DNA from: an uncultured Eubacteriales bacterium
Lineage (GTDB): Bacteria > Bacillota > Clostridia > Oscillospirales > Oscillospiraceae
Direction of reading: 5' to 3'
Assembly (NCBI GenBank): GCA_900548795.1
Contig: URLT01000092.1
Span: forward strand, 1 to 6,679
Length of the DNA stretch: 6,679 nt
This document shows positions 1 to 5,678 of this stretch, piece after piece. A model generated the notes under the pieces. It made no database searches and had not been told where the DNA came from. It saw nothing but the letters and a program-made list of their open reading frames with translations. Positions within the stretch are counted from its first letter, which is position 1, and the number at the start of each line of letters is the position of its first letter. Position numbers and translations under genes: made by a program.

Positions 1-1260
1 AATGTCGTAAAAGCGGTTGATGAGGTTCGTGATGGTCGTCTTGCCCGCGCCGGTCGAGCCGACGAAGGCGATCTTCTGGCCGGGCTTGGCATAGAGCGAC
101 AGGTCGCGCAGCACGGGCTTCTCCGGCACATAGGCGAAATCCACGCCGTAGAAGCGCACGTCGCCGCGCAGCGGCACGCGCTGCCCGTCCGGCTTGACCC
201 AGAAATAGTCGCGCCCGACGTTTGAGAGCGTCGTTTCGCCCTCGTCCTCCTCGGGCGGCAGGTCGAGCACGTCGAAGATGCGCTCCGCGCCGGCGAGCGC
301 GAGCATAATGGCGTTGAACTGCTCGGAGATCTGGCTGACGCGCTCGGCGAAGGTGCGGATATAGCCCAAAAAGGTGATGAGCACGCCGCCGGCATTCTCG
401 CCCTTGAGCCAGAGCACGCCCACGGCGCAGGTCAGCGCATAGAAAAAGTGGGACAGATTGTTCAAAATGGGGCCGACCGTTGAGGTCACGGTCGTTGCCT
501 CGGTCGATGAGGCGCGGAAGCGCTCGTTGACCGGCTCAAAATCGCGCATGACCTGCCGCTCGTGTGTGAAGACCTTGACGTCGCGCTGTCCGGCGATCAT
601 CTCCTCGACAAAGCCGTTGACGCTCGCGGCGTCGCTCTGCTGCGCGCGATAGCTGCGGCTGCTCTTTTTCGTGATATATCGCACGACGAGGATCACGATC
701 GCCGCCAGCGCGACCATCAGCGAAAACAGCCGCATCGACAGCACCAGCATCATGCCGATCGTTCCGAGCAGCGAGAGCACAGAGATCAGCATCTGCGTGA
801 TCGAGTGCTGCAAAAGCTCGTTGGTCGCCTCGATGTCGTTTGTGAAATAGCTCATCAGGCTGCCGTTCGTGTGCTCGTCGAAATAGCGGATGGGCAGGCG
901 CTGCAGCTTGTCAAACAGCTCCGTGCGCAGGGCGCGCATGATGACCGTGCTGCACTCGAGCATCAGCCGGTTGAGCAGATAGTTCGTCACAACGCTCAGC
1001 GCATAAAGCCCCGCAAGGCCGAGCAGCAGCGCCAGATATTTGGCGTAGACCGCGTCGGGGGCGAGGCCGGTCTCCTGAAGCAGCCGCACCAGCGGCTTCA
1101 TGCAGTAGGAGGCCGCGATGGTCGCCGCCGCATAGACCAGAATGGACGCCACGGCGCAGCTCAGCAGCAGGCGGCAGCGGCGGAAATATCGGAACAGGCG
1201 CATCAGGCTGCCGAAGGGCGAGCGCGCCTTGCGATAGCTGCGCAGATCGATCCTAGGCAT
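1..1260 (-). CDS. ABC exporter half-transporter, second subunit of a heterodimeric pair (3' part missing)
   Basis: This is the membrane domain and the start of the nucleotide-binding domain of a type IV (MDR/LmrCD-like) ABC exporter. The first 420 residues are visible. Hydrophobic spans lie at about 31-55, 74-96, 150-177, 180-197 and 267-305. The coupling-helix region contains RYFDEHTNGSLMSYFTND (about 126-142), typical of the family. The Walker A motif GSTGAGKTT is at 401-409, and the window ends 11 residues later, so the Q-loop, signature, Walker B and H-loop lie outside. The ATG at 1258-1260 is preceded by AGGAGG (1270-1275) at 9 nt. Its first 8 nt overlap the end of the upstream transporter gene, which suggests translational coupling and a 1:1 heterodimer. 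Because the upstream subunit has degenerate Walker B and H-loop residues, this subunit is expected to carry the intact Glu and His. The substrate (drug, lipid or peptide) cannot be told. Family assignment is firm; the partnership is inferred from adjacency and family precedent. Confidence 0.93.
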   Translation of the reverse strand, partial: MPRIDLRSYRKARSPFGSLMRLFRYFRRCRLLLSCAVASILVYAAATIAASYCMKPLVRLLQETGLAPDAVYAKYLALLLGLAGLYALSVVTNYLLNRLMLECSTVIMRALRTELFDKLQRLPIRYFDEHTNGSLMSYFTNDIEATNELLQHSITQMLISVLSLLGTIGMMLVLSMRLFSLMVALAAIVILVVRYITKKSSRSYRAQQSDAASVNGFVEEMIAGQRDVKVFTHERQVMRDFEPVNERFRASSTEATTVTSTVGPILNNLSHFFYALTCAVGVLWLKGENAGGVLITFLGYIRTFAERVSQISEQFNAIMLALAGAERIFDVLDLPPEEDEGETTLSNVGRDYFWVKPDGQRVPLRGDVRFYGVDFAYVPEKPVLRDLSLYAKPGQKIAFVGSTGAGKTTITNLINRFYDI

Positions 1261-3028
1261 CCTCGCTCGCCTCCTGTCTCATCTGGCTTTCATAAACGTC
1301 GCGATAGATCGCGCTGCGGCGCAGCAGCTCCTCATGCGTGCCGAGGTCGGACAGGCTGCCCTCGTCGAGCACGGCGATGCGGTCGCAGCTCAGGATCGAG
1401 GCGATGCGCTGGGCAATGATGAGCTTGGTCGTGCCCGGAAGGGTGTCGCGCAGACCGCGCCGGATGTGCTCGTCCGTGGTCATGTCGACGGCGCTGGTCG
1501 AGTCGTCGAGGATCAGGATCCTCGGCTGCTTGAGGATCGCGCGGGCGATGCGCAGGCGCTGCCGCTGGCCGCCGGAGAGGTTCGCGGCGTTCTGCTCGAG
1601 CAGCGTTTCGTAGCCGTCCGGGAAGCGGTCGATGAACTCGTCGGCGCAGGCGACGGCGCAGGCGGCCTTCATCTCCTCCGGGGTCGCGTCGGGCTTGCCC
1701 CAGCGCAGATTGTCGGCGATCGTGCCGGAGAAGAGCGTGCCGTTTTGCAGCACCATCGACACGCCGTCGCGCAGCCGCTCGAGCGTGTAGTCGCGCACGT
1801 CGACGCCGCCGACGCGCACCGTGCCGGAAAGCGTGTCGTAAAAGCGCGGGATCAGGCTCACGAGCGTGGATTTTCCCTCGCCGGTGCCGCCGATCACGCC
1901 GATCGTCTCGCCGGACTTGATGTGCATTGTGACATGACGCAAATTCAGCTTCTCCGGGTCGCCGGTGTAGCTGAAGCAAACGTCGTCAAAGTCGATGCTG
2001 CCGTCGGCGACGGGCTCGTCCAGAGGGCCGTCGGCAATATCCGGCTGCTCCCGGAAGACCTCGTTGATGCGGCGCATAGACGCCTGCGCCCGCGACAGCG
2101 ACATAATGAGCCACGAGAGCATGGTCAGGGACGAAACGGCCTGCGTGCTGTAGGACACGATGCTCACCAGCTCGCCCGTGAGCAGGCCGGTCGTGCGGAA
2201 TATGATCTCGCGTCCGCCGAACAGGAGCAGCAGCACCGTGCACGTCCACATCACGCCCATCTGGATCGGCCCTGTGAGCGTGAACAGACGCGACGAGGCG
2301 AGCTGCGCGCGGCGCAGCTCCTCGGCCGTCTCGGCGAAGCGGTCAGACTCGTATTTGCCGCGCACAAAGGCCTTGACCACGCGGCTGCCGATCAGATTCT
2401 CCTGCACCGCGCGGTTCATCTCGTCCGTGCGGACGAGCATTTTGCGGAAGCGCGGCTGCCCGATGCGCATCATGACCGCCAGCGTCACGGCGAGGATCGG
2501 CAGCGTCGCAACGAAGAACAGCGACAGATGCGGCGAGATGGAAAAGGCCATGACGGTGGCCAGCACCAGCATGATCGGGCTGCGCGTCAGGCTGCGGATG
2601 AGCTGGTGCATCGTCGTGCGGACGGTGTTGACGTCCGTCGTGGCGCGGGTGATGAGGCTGGGGGTGGAAAAGCGGTCGGTATTTGAAAAGGAAAAGCTCT
2701 GGATGTGCTCGAGCAGCGCCGTGCGCAGATTTTTCGCGAAGCCCTGACTGGCCACGGCGGAGCAGCGCGCGCTGAGCAGCCCGCAGACCATCGACAGGCA
2801 CGCAATGAGCACCATGACGCCCCCGACGGTCAGCACAAAGCGGTCGCGCTGCGCGACGAGCGCGTCGGGAAACAGCCCGCGCAGCATGAACTCCTTCTCG
2901 CGATAAAGTCCGCCGTCGACGATGACGGACATCAGCATCGGGATAAAGACCTCGAGCACGACCTCCAGCCCGCCGAACAGCGCCGCCGCGGCCGTCCAGC
3001 CGCGGTAGCCGGTCAGGCAATCGCGCAT
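1253..3028 (-). CDS. ABC exporter half-transporter with degenerate ATP site (TM287/LmrC-like subunit)
   Basis: This is a complete 591-residue half-transporter with an N-terminal six-helix membrane domain (hydrophobic spans near 12-36, 65-88, 151-165, 168-187, 257-272, 290-310) and a C-terminal ATPase domain. ATPase motifs: Walker A GGTGEGKS 380-387, Q-loop Q428, signature LSGGQ 484-488, Walker B ILILD 504-508, D-loop SAVD 512-515. The residue after Walker B is Asp509 instead of Glu, and the switch residue is Gln540 (IIAQRI) instead of His. This pairing marks the degenerate-site subunit of heterodimeric exporters such as TM287/288 and TAP1/TAP2. The gene is first in a two-gene operon; its TAG stop overlaps the next start by 8 nt. 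The ATG chosen at 3026-3028 has no convincing Shine-Dalgarno. A GGGGAGG at 3071-3077 instead faces an in-frame ATC at 3059-3061, which would give a 602-residue protein. A TAG at 3068-3070 closes the frame upstream. The function is sure at family level; the exact start is uncertain and the substrate unknown. Confidence 0.95.
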   Translation of the reverse strand: MRDCLTGYRGWTAAAALFGGLEVVLEVFIPMLMSVIVDGGLYREKEFMLRGLFPDALVAQRDRFVLTVGGVMVLIACLSMVCGLLSARCSAVASQGFAKNLRTALLEHIQSFSFSNTDRFSTPSLITRATTDVNTVRTTMHQLIRSLTRSPIMLVLATVMAFSISPHLSLFFVATLPILAVTLAVMMRIGQPRFRKMLVRTDEMNRAVQENLIGSRVVKAFVRGKYESDRFAETAEELRRAQLASSRLFTLTGPIQMGVMWTCTVLLLLFGGREIIFRTTGLLTGELVSIVSYSTQAVSSLTMLSWLIMSLSRAQASMRRINEVFREQPDIADGPLDEPVADGSIDFDDVCFSYTGDPEKLNLRHVTMHIKSGETIGVIGGTGEGKSTLVSLIPRFYDTLSGTVRVGGVDVRDYTLERLRDGVSMVLQNGTLFSGTIADNLRWGKPDATPEEMKAACAVACADEFIDRFPDGYETLLEQNAANLSGGQRQRLRIARAILKQPRILILDDSTSAVDMTTDEHIRRGLRDTLPGTTKLIIAQRIASILSCDRIAVLDEGSLSDLGTHEELLRRSAIYRDVYESQMRQEASEDA

Positions 3029-3070
3029 ATGCCGGAGTGACCCGGCTCTCTGTTTTTTGATGTTTCTCTA

Positions 3071-3077
3071 CCTCCCC
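3071..3077 (-). promoter_or_regulatory. Shine-Dalgarno upstream of the exporter operon, misplaced for the ATG start
   Basis: GGGGAGG on the minus strand is the best ribosome binding site before the first exporter gene. It lies 42 nt upstream of the only ATG (3026-3028), which is too far to serve it. It sits 9 nt before an in-frame ATC AAA AAA CAG at 3061-3050, which is ideal spacing. No ATG, GTG or TTG in that frame lies between the in-frame stop at 3068-3070 and the ATG at 3028. Confidence 0.5.
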
Positions 3078-3119
3078 GAAGGCGGCCGAAGCGGCTCCCT
3101 ATGGATTCTCTAAGCTTTC

Positions 3120-3148
3120 ATTTTATCAGCTCTCGGCCGGATTTGCAA
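3120..3148 (-). promoter_or_regulatory. Sigma-A-type promoter for the ABC exporter operon
   Basis: On the minus strand, TTGCAA (3143-3148) is followed by a 17-nt spacer and TAAAAT (3120-3125). A TG one base before the -10 makes an extended -10 (TGATAAAAT). Transcription would start near 3113, giving a leader of about 85 nt to the ATG at 3028 or about 50 nt to the ATC at 3061. This was seen by matching hexamers only; no start site is proven. Confidence 0.6.
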
Positions 3149-3218
3149 GCGCGGAGCGCGCGGTTTTTGTCCGTTTTTACAAATTCGCGCGGGGATGCGG
3201 AAAAAGCAGTTTTTGGGT

Positions 3219-3247
3219 TTGCCATTTCGACAAAAAGCGTGTATAAT
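3219..3247 (+). promoter_or_regulatory. Sigma-A-type promoter for udk
   Basis: TTGCCA (3219-3224), a 17-nt spacer and a perfect TATAAT (3242-3247) lie upstream of the uridine kinase gene. The predicted transcription start is near 3254, leaving a leader of about 50 nt. The two divergent promoters have 70 bp between their -35 boxes (3149-3218), so a regulator bound there could in principle affect both. Confidence 0.75.
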
Positions 3248-3276
3248 AGGTTGGGTATGAGATTTGCGAACGATAG

Positions 3277-3296
3277 GGGGCAACGCCCCGGAGGAG
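3277..3296 (+). promoter_or_regulatory. udk leader hairpin abutting its ribosome binding site
   Basis: GGGGC (3277-3281), a 3-nt loop and GCCCC (3285-3289) can form a 5-bp GC-only hairpin ending right at the Shine-Dalgarno GGAGGAG (3290-3296), which sits 7 nt before the ATG at 3304. The ribosome binding site is strong and fixes the start. The hairpin may only keep the site open; no riboswitch-like architecture is visible in this short leader. Confidence 0.4.
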
Positions 3297-3303
3297 AGGA
3301 ACC

Positions 3304-3936
3304 ATGTCTGATATCATTGTCATTGGAATTGCCGGAGGCAGCGGCAGCGGAAAAACGACCCTGATGAAAAACCTGCTCGCCCGTTTCCGGGACAACGTGA
3401 CCGTGCTGAGCCACGACAACTACTACCGTCCGTATGACGACCTGAGCATTGAGGAGCGCAAGGCCATCAACTGGGATCACCCCGACGCCTTCGACACCGA
3501 GATGATGATCGAGCACCTGAGCGAGCTGAAATCCGGCCGCGCGATCGAGTGCCCGAACTACGACTACACGAATTACGCCCGCTGCACGCAGACGACGCAC
3601 CTCGAGCCGAGCAAGGTCATTCTCGTCGAGGGCATCCTGATCTTCGAGAACCGGCAGCTTTGCGACCTGATGGACATCAAGATCTTCGTCGACACCGACG
3701 CCGATGTCCGCCTGATCCGCCGCATCCGGCGCGACGTGGCCAAGCGCGGGAGAAGTCTCGACTCCGTCCTGACGCAGTACCTCTCCACGGTCAAGCCGAT
3801 GCACGAGCAGTTCGTCGAGCCGAGCAAGAAAAACGCCGATCTGGTCGTGCTCGAGGGCGGGCAGAACCTCGTTGCGCTCGAGATGATCATTGACCGCATC
3901 CAGCGGCACATCGACAACGTGTCCGAGTCTGCCTGA
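3304..3936 (+). CDS. udk: Uridine kinase (uridine/cytidine kinase)
   Basis: This enzyme phosphorylates uridine and cytidine to UMP and CMP (EC 2.7.1.48) in cytoplasmic pyrimidine salvage. The 210-residue protein has the usual length for bacterial Udk. It opens directly into the P-loop GGSGSGKT (11-18). Then come the substrate-site segment SHDNYYRPYDDL (36-47, with the conserved Asp38), NWDHPDAFD (56-64), PNYDYTNYAR (84-93), the Walker B-like strand VILVEGIL (105-112), and the lid region DADVRLIRRIRRDVAKRGRS (about 132-151). All these are hallmarks of the uridine kinase branch rather than phosphoribulokinase or pantothenate kinase. The ATG is preceded by GGAGGAG at 7 nt. The gene has its own promoter (3219-3247) and a terminator (3989-4035), so it appears monocistronic. 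The flanking genes are divergent or convergent and give no hint of a joint pathway. Confidence 0.97.
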   Translation: MSDIIVIGIAGGSGSGKTTLMKNLLARFRDNVTVLSHDNYYRPYDDLSIEERKAINWDHPDAFDTEMMIEHLSELKSGRAIECPNYDYTNYARCTQTTHLEPSKVILVEGILIFENRQLCDLMDIKIFVDTDADVRLIRRIRRDVAKRGRSLDSVLTQYLSTVKPMHEQFVEPSKKNADLVVLEGGQNLVALEMIIDRIQRHIDNVSESA

Positions 3937-3943
3937 GCGCTCA

Positions 3944-3976
3944 AGCCGCCCGCGGCCCGCGGAAAGACCGGCGGCT
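3944..3976 (+). repeat. GC-rich inverted repeat downstream of udk
   Basis: AGCCGCC (3944-3950) and GGCGGCT (3970-3976) can pair across a 19-nt loop, which itself contains two CCGCGG-type elements. No T-run follows, so it is not a standard intrinsic terminator. It lies just 3' of the udk stop and ahead of the strong terminator at 3989-4035, where it could stabilise the mRNA 3' end. It may also be only a product of high GC. Confidence 0.3.
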
Positions 3977-3988
3977 GGAAAACCGCAC

Positions 3989-4035
3989 AAAAAGACGCTT
4001 CCGGAGGAGTCTCGCTCCTCTGAAAGCGTCTTTTT
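3989..4035. terminator. Bidirectional intrinsic terminator between udk and mazF
   Basis: The outer arms AAAAAGACGCTT (3989-4000) and AAGCGTCTTTTT (4024-4035) are perfectly complementary over 12 bp. The inner stem continues 4002-4009 with 4015-4022 (seven Watson-Crick pairs plus one G-U) around a 5-nt loop, with a single C-A mismatch between the two stems. The arm ends supply a T-tract on either strand, so it can end udk transcripts on the plus strand and the alr-mazF unit on the minus strand. The mazF stop codon lies only 1 nt beyond the stem. Confidence 0.92.
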
Positions 4036-4036
4036 C

Positions 4037-4396
4037 TTATTCCCCCCGCGGGAGGCCGAAGCTGACTGCGATGGCGGTGTCCACGCGGTTCATCATCGTC
4101 TCGTCCAGCCGCCCCATATGCTCGCGCAGGCGGCGCTTGTCGATCGTTCGGATCTGCTCGAGCAGCACCACGGAATCCTTGGTCAGCCCGGCCGACCGGC
4201 CGGAAAGCTCGATGTGCGTCGGCAGCTTGGCCTTGTTGGTCTGGCTGGTGATGGCGGCGGCGATGACCGTCGGAGAATGGCGGTTGCCGGTGTCGTTCTG
4301 CACGATCAGCACCGGCCGGGTCCCGCCCTGTTCACTGCCCACCACCGGGCTGAGGTCGGCATAGAAAATGTCGCCTCGCTTCACGATTGTGTCCAT
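4037..4396 (-). CDS. mazF: MazF/EndoA-family endoribonuclease toxin, no antitoxin gene beside it
   Basis: This is a sequence-specific mRNA interferase of the PemK/MazF family. The protein of 119 residues is very close to B. subtilis EndoA (116 residues): VKRGDIFYADLSPVVGSEQGG at 5-25, then TRPVLIVQND, AAAITSQTNKAKLPTH and SVVLLEQIRTIDKRRL. The residues matching EndoA catalytic Arg25 and Thr48 are present as Arg27 and Thr50, so the toxin looks active. I chose ATG 4394-4396 because it matches the EndoA start and has GGAG at 10 nt. An in-frame ATG at 4442-4444 would add 16 residues (MVDVLRHGDKRRSVKQ) and has GGGAG only 3 nt away. In B. subtilis the antitoxin gene ndoAI lies between alrA and ndoA. 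Here 106 nt separate the alr stop from this ATG, and no antitoxin-sized frame fits. The gene is last before the shared terminator and is probably co-transcribed with alr. Confidence 0.93.
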   Translation of the reverse strand: MDTIVKRGDIFYADLSPVVGSEQGGTRPVLIVQNDTGNRHSPTVIAAAITSQTNKAKLPTHIELSGRSAGLTKDSVVLLEQIRTIDKRRLREHMGRLDETMMNRVDTAIAVSFGLPRGE

Positions 4397-4489
4397 TTGC
4401 TTCACGCTCCGTCGTTTGTCTCCGTGCCGCAGCACGTCAACCATATTCTCCCACGCAGAAGCAAAATTTATTCAGCGGAACTCCGAAGC

Positions 4490-4520
4490 ATTCTATGCAG
4501 GCTCAGACGATATATTGCAA
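4490..4520 (-). promoter_or_regulatory. Possible weak internal promoter for mazF
   Basis: On the minus strand, TTGCAA (4515-4520, inside the last codons of alr) and TAGAAT (4490-4495) are separated by 19 nt, wider than the optimal 17. It could start a transcript near 4483 carrying mazF alone. AT-rich sequence in this GC-rich region makes it stand out, but the match is weak and read-through from alr is at least as likely. Confidence 0.25.
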
Positions 4521-5678
4521 GACCTCCGTCTCGTTTTCGCCGTCGAGATAGATGCGCGGGATGCGCTTGTTGATGCCGCAGAGCAGCTCATAGGGGATCG
4601 TGCCCAGCTCTGCGGCCATGGCGTCGACGCCGATGCTCGCGCCGTTATCCTCGCCGAAGATCGTCACGACGTCGTCGACCTTGGCCTCCGGCACGGACGA
4701 GACGTCGACCATGCACATGTCCATGCAGATGCGCCCCACCTGCGGCACGCGCTTGCCGTGCAGCAGGAAGGAGATGCGGTTGGAGAAGCTGCGCGGCAGC
4801 CCGTCGGCATAGCCGATGCCCACGACGGCAATGCGCGTGGGCGCCTCGGTGCGGTAGGTGCGGCCGTAGCTGACGGTGATGTCGGGCGCATAGTCGCGGA
4901 TCTGGAAAATGGTCGAGCGGAGCTGCATGACCGGCCGCAGGTCGATCCGCCCGCGCAGCTCCTCAGACGGCAGGATGCCGTAGGTCGCGATGCCGGGACG
5001 CACCATGTCCATGGCGTACTGCGGATAGAGGATGCTCGCGCCGCTGTTGCAGCAGTGGCGCAGCTCCGGCTCGATGCCGGCGGCCTTGAGCGCGCCGAGC
5101 ATGGCCGTGAAGCGGTCGAACTGCGTGCGGCAGAAGGCCTCGTCGCTCGCGCTGAGCGAGTCGGCCACCGGGAAGTGCATGAAGATGCCCTCGATCTGCA
5201 ATTCGTCCATTTCGGCCACGGCGCAAAGCTCGTCAACCGTCTTCGGGTGGTCATAGGCGAAGAAGCCGAGGCGGCTCATGCCCGTGTCGAGCTTGATGTG
5301 CACGCGCAGGCGGCGCTTCGAGCCGGACAGCCGCGCCTGAAGCCGCTTGGCATAGTCGAGGCTGTGCACCTCCTGCCGCAGGCCGTAGGACACGAGCGAG
5401 TCGGCAAGCTCCGGCGGCGTATAGCCGAGGATCAGGATCGGCCCGCGGATGCCGCCGCGCCGAAGCTGGATGGCCTCCTCGATGTTCGAGACGGCGAGAT
5501 ATTCCGCGCCCAGCTCCACGAGATAGCGGCTGACCGGCACGGCTCCGTGGCCGTAGGCGTCGGCCTTGACCACGCCGAGAAAGCGCGTGCCGCCCGGCAG
5601 CTTTTCGCGCAGGGCGCGGTAGTTATGATTGAGGTTATCGAGCGAAATCTCCGCCCATGTTCGTTTCAGACAGTCCAT
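4503..5678 (-). CDS. alr: Alanine racemase
   Basis: This PLP-dependent enzyme interconverts L- and D-alanine (EC 5.1.1.1), supplying D-Ala for peptidoglycan. The 391-residue protein is full length. The N-terminal TIM barrel carries the PLP lysine K38 in VVKADAYGHG (36-45). Other landmarks are HIKLDTGMSRLGF (127-139), IEGIFMHFPVADS (162-174), HCCNSGASI (208-216) and MVRPGIATYG (225-234, with the phosphate-contacting Arg227). The C-terminal beta domain carries the opposing catalytic Tyr271 in SYGRTYR, then GIGYADGLPR (287-296), GRICMDMCMVDV (315-326) and TIPYELLCGINKRIPRIY (360-377). The ATG at 5676-5678 follows GGAAGGAA closely, inside the end of the upstream lipoprotein gene (44-nt overlap). 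A B. subtilis alrA-like or C. difficile alr2-like role is suggested by the neighbours. Some Alr proteins also accept serine; the sequence alone does not settle that. Confidence 0.96.
   Translation of the reverse strand: MDCLKRTWAEISLDNLNHNYRALREKLPGGTRFLGVVKADAYGHGAVPVSRYLVELGAEYLAVSNIEEAIQLRRGGIRGPILILGYTPPELADSLVSYGLRQEVHSLDYAKRLQARLSGSKRRLRVHIKLDTGMSRLGFFAYDHPKTVDELCAVAEMDELQIEGIFMHFPVADSLSASDEAFCRTQFDRFTAMLGALKAAGIEPELRHCCNSGASILYPQYAMDMVRPGIATYGILPSEELRGRIDLRPVMQLRSTIFQIRDYAPDITVSYGRTYRTEAPTRIAVVGIGYADGLPRSFSNRISFLLHGKRVPQVGRICMDMCMVDVSSVPEAKVDDVVTIFGEDNGASIGVDAMAAELGTIPYELLCGINKRIPRIYLDGENETEVLQYIV

Noticed and set aside
562..1419. Plus-strand frame opposite the truncated exporter subunit
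   Set aside because: His/Gln/Arg-rich shadow with no domain; it spans the overlap of two sense genes.
1334..2686. Long plus-strand open frame (450 codons) opposite the exporter gene
   Set aside because: It lies wholly antisense to a gene with clear ABC motifs. Its composition (runs of Arg, Ala, His, Gln, Asp) is typical of the complement of G/C-third-position coding, and no family is recognisable.
3254..3303. udk leader considered as a riboswitch or PyrR-type attenuator
   Set aside because: Only about 50 nt with one 5-bp hairpin; no anti-terminator/terminator pair and no recognisable PyrR-binding loop.
3944..3976. GC-rich hairpin after udk considered as a first terminator
   Set aside because: A 19-nt loop and no T-run downstream; the strong terminator at 3989-4035 suffices. 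Kept only as a low-confidence repeat.
3118..3990. Minus-strand open frame (290 codons) opposite udk
   Set aside because: Shadow of udk in another frame. It runs through both divergent promoters, which a real gene would not be expected to do.
4468..4491. Seven-codon minus-strand frame (MLRSSAE) between alr and mazF, considered as an antitoxin or leader peptide
   Set aside because: Far too short for an antitoxin, no clear Shine-Dalgarno, and no regulatory codon run.
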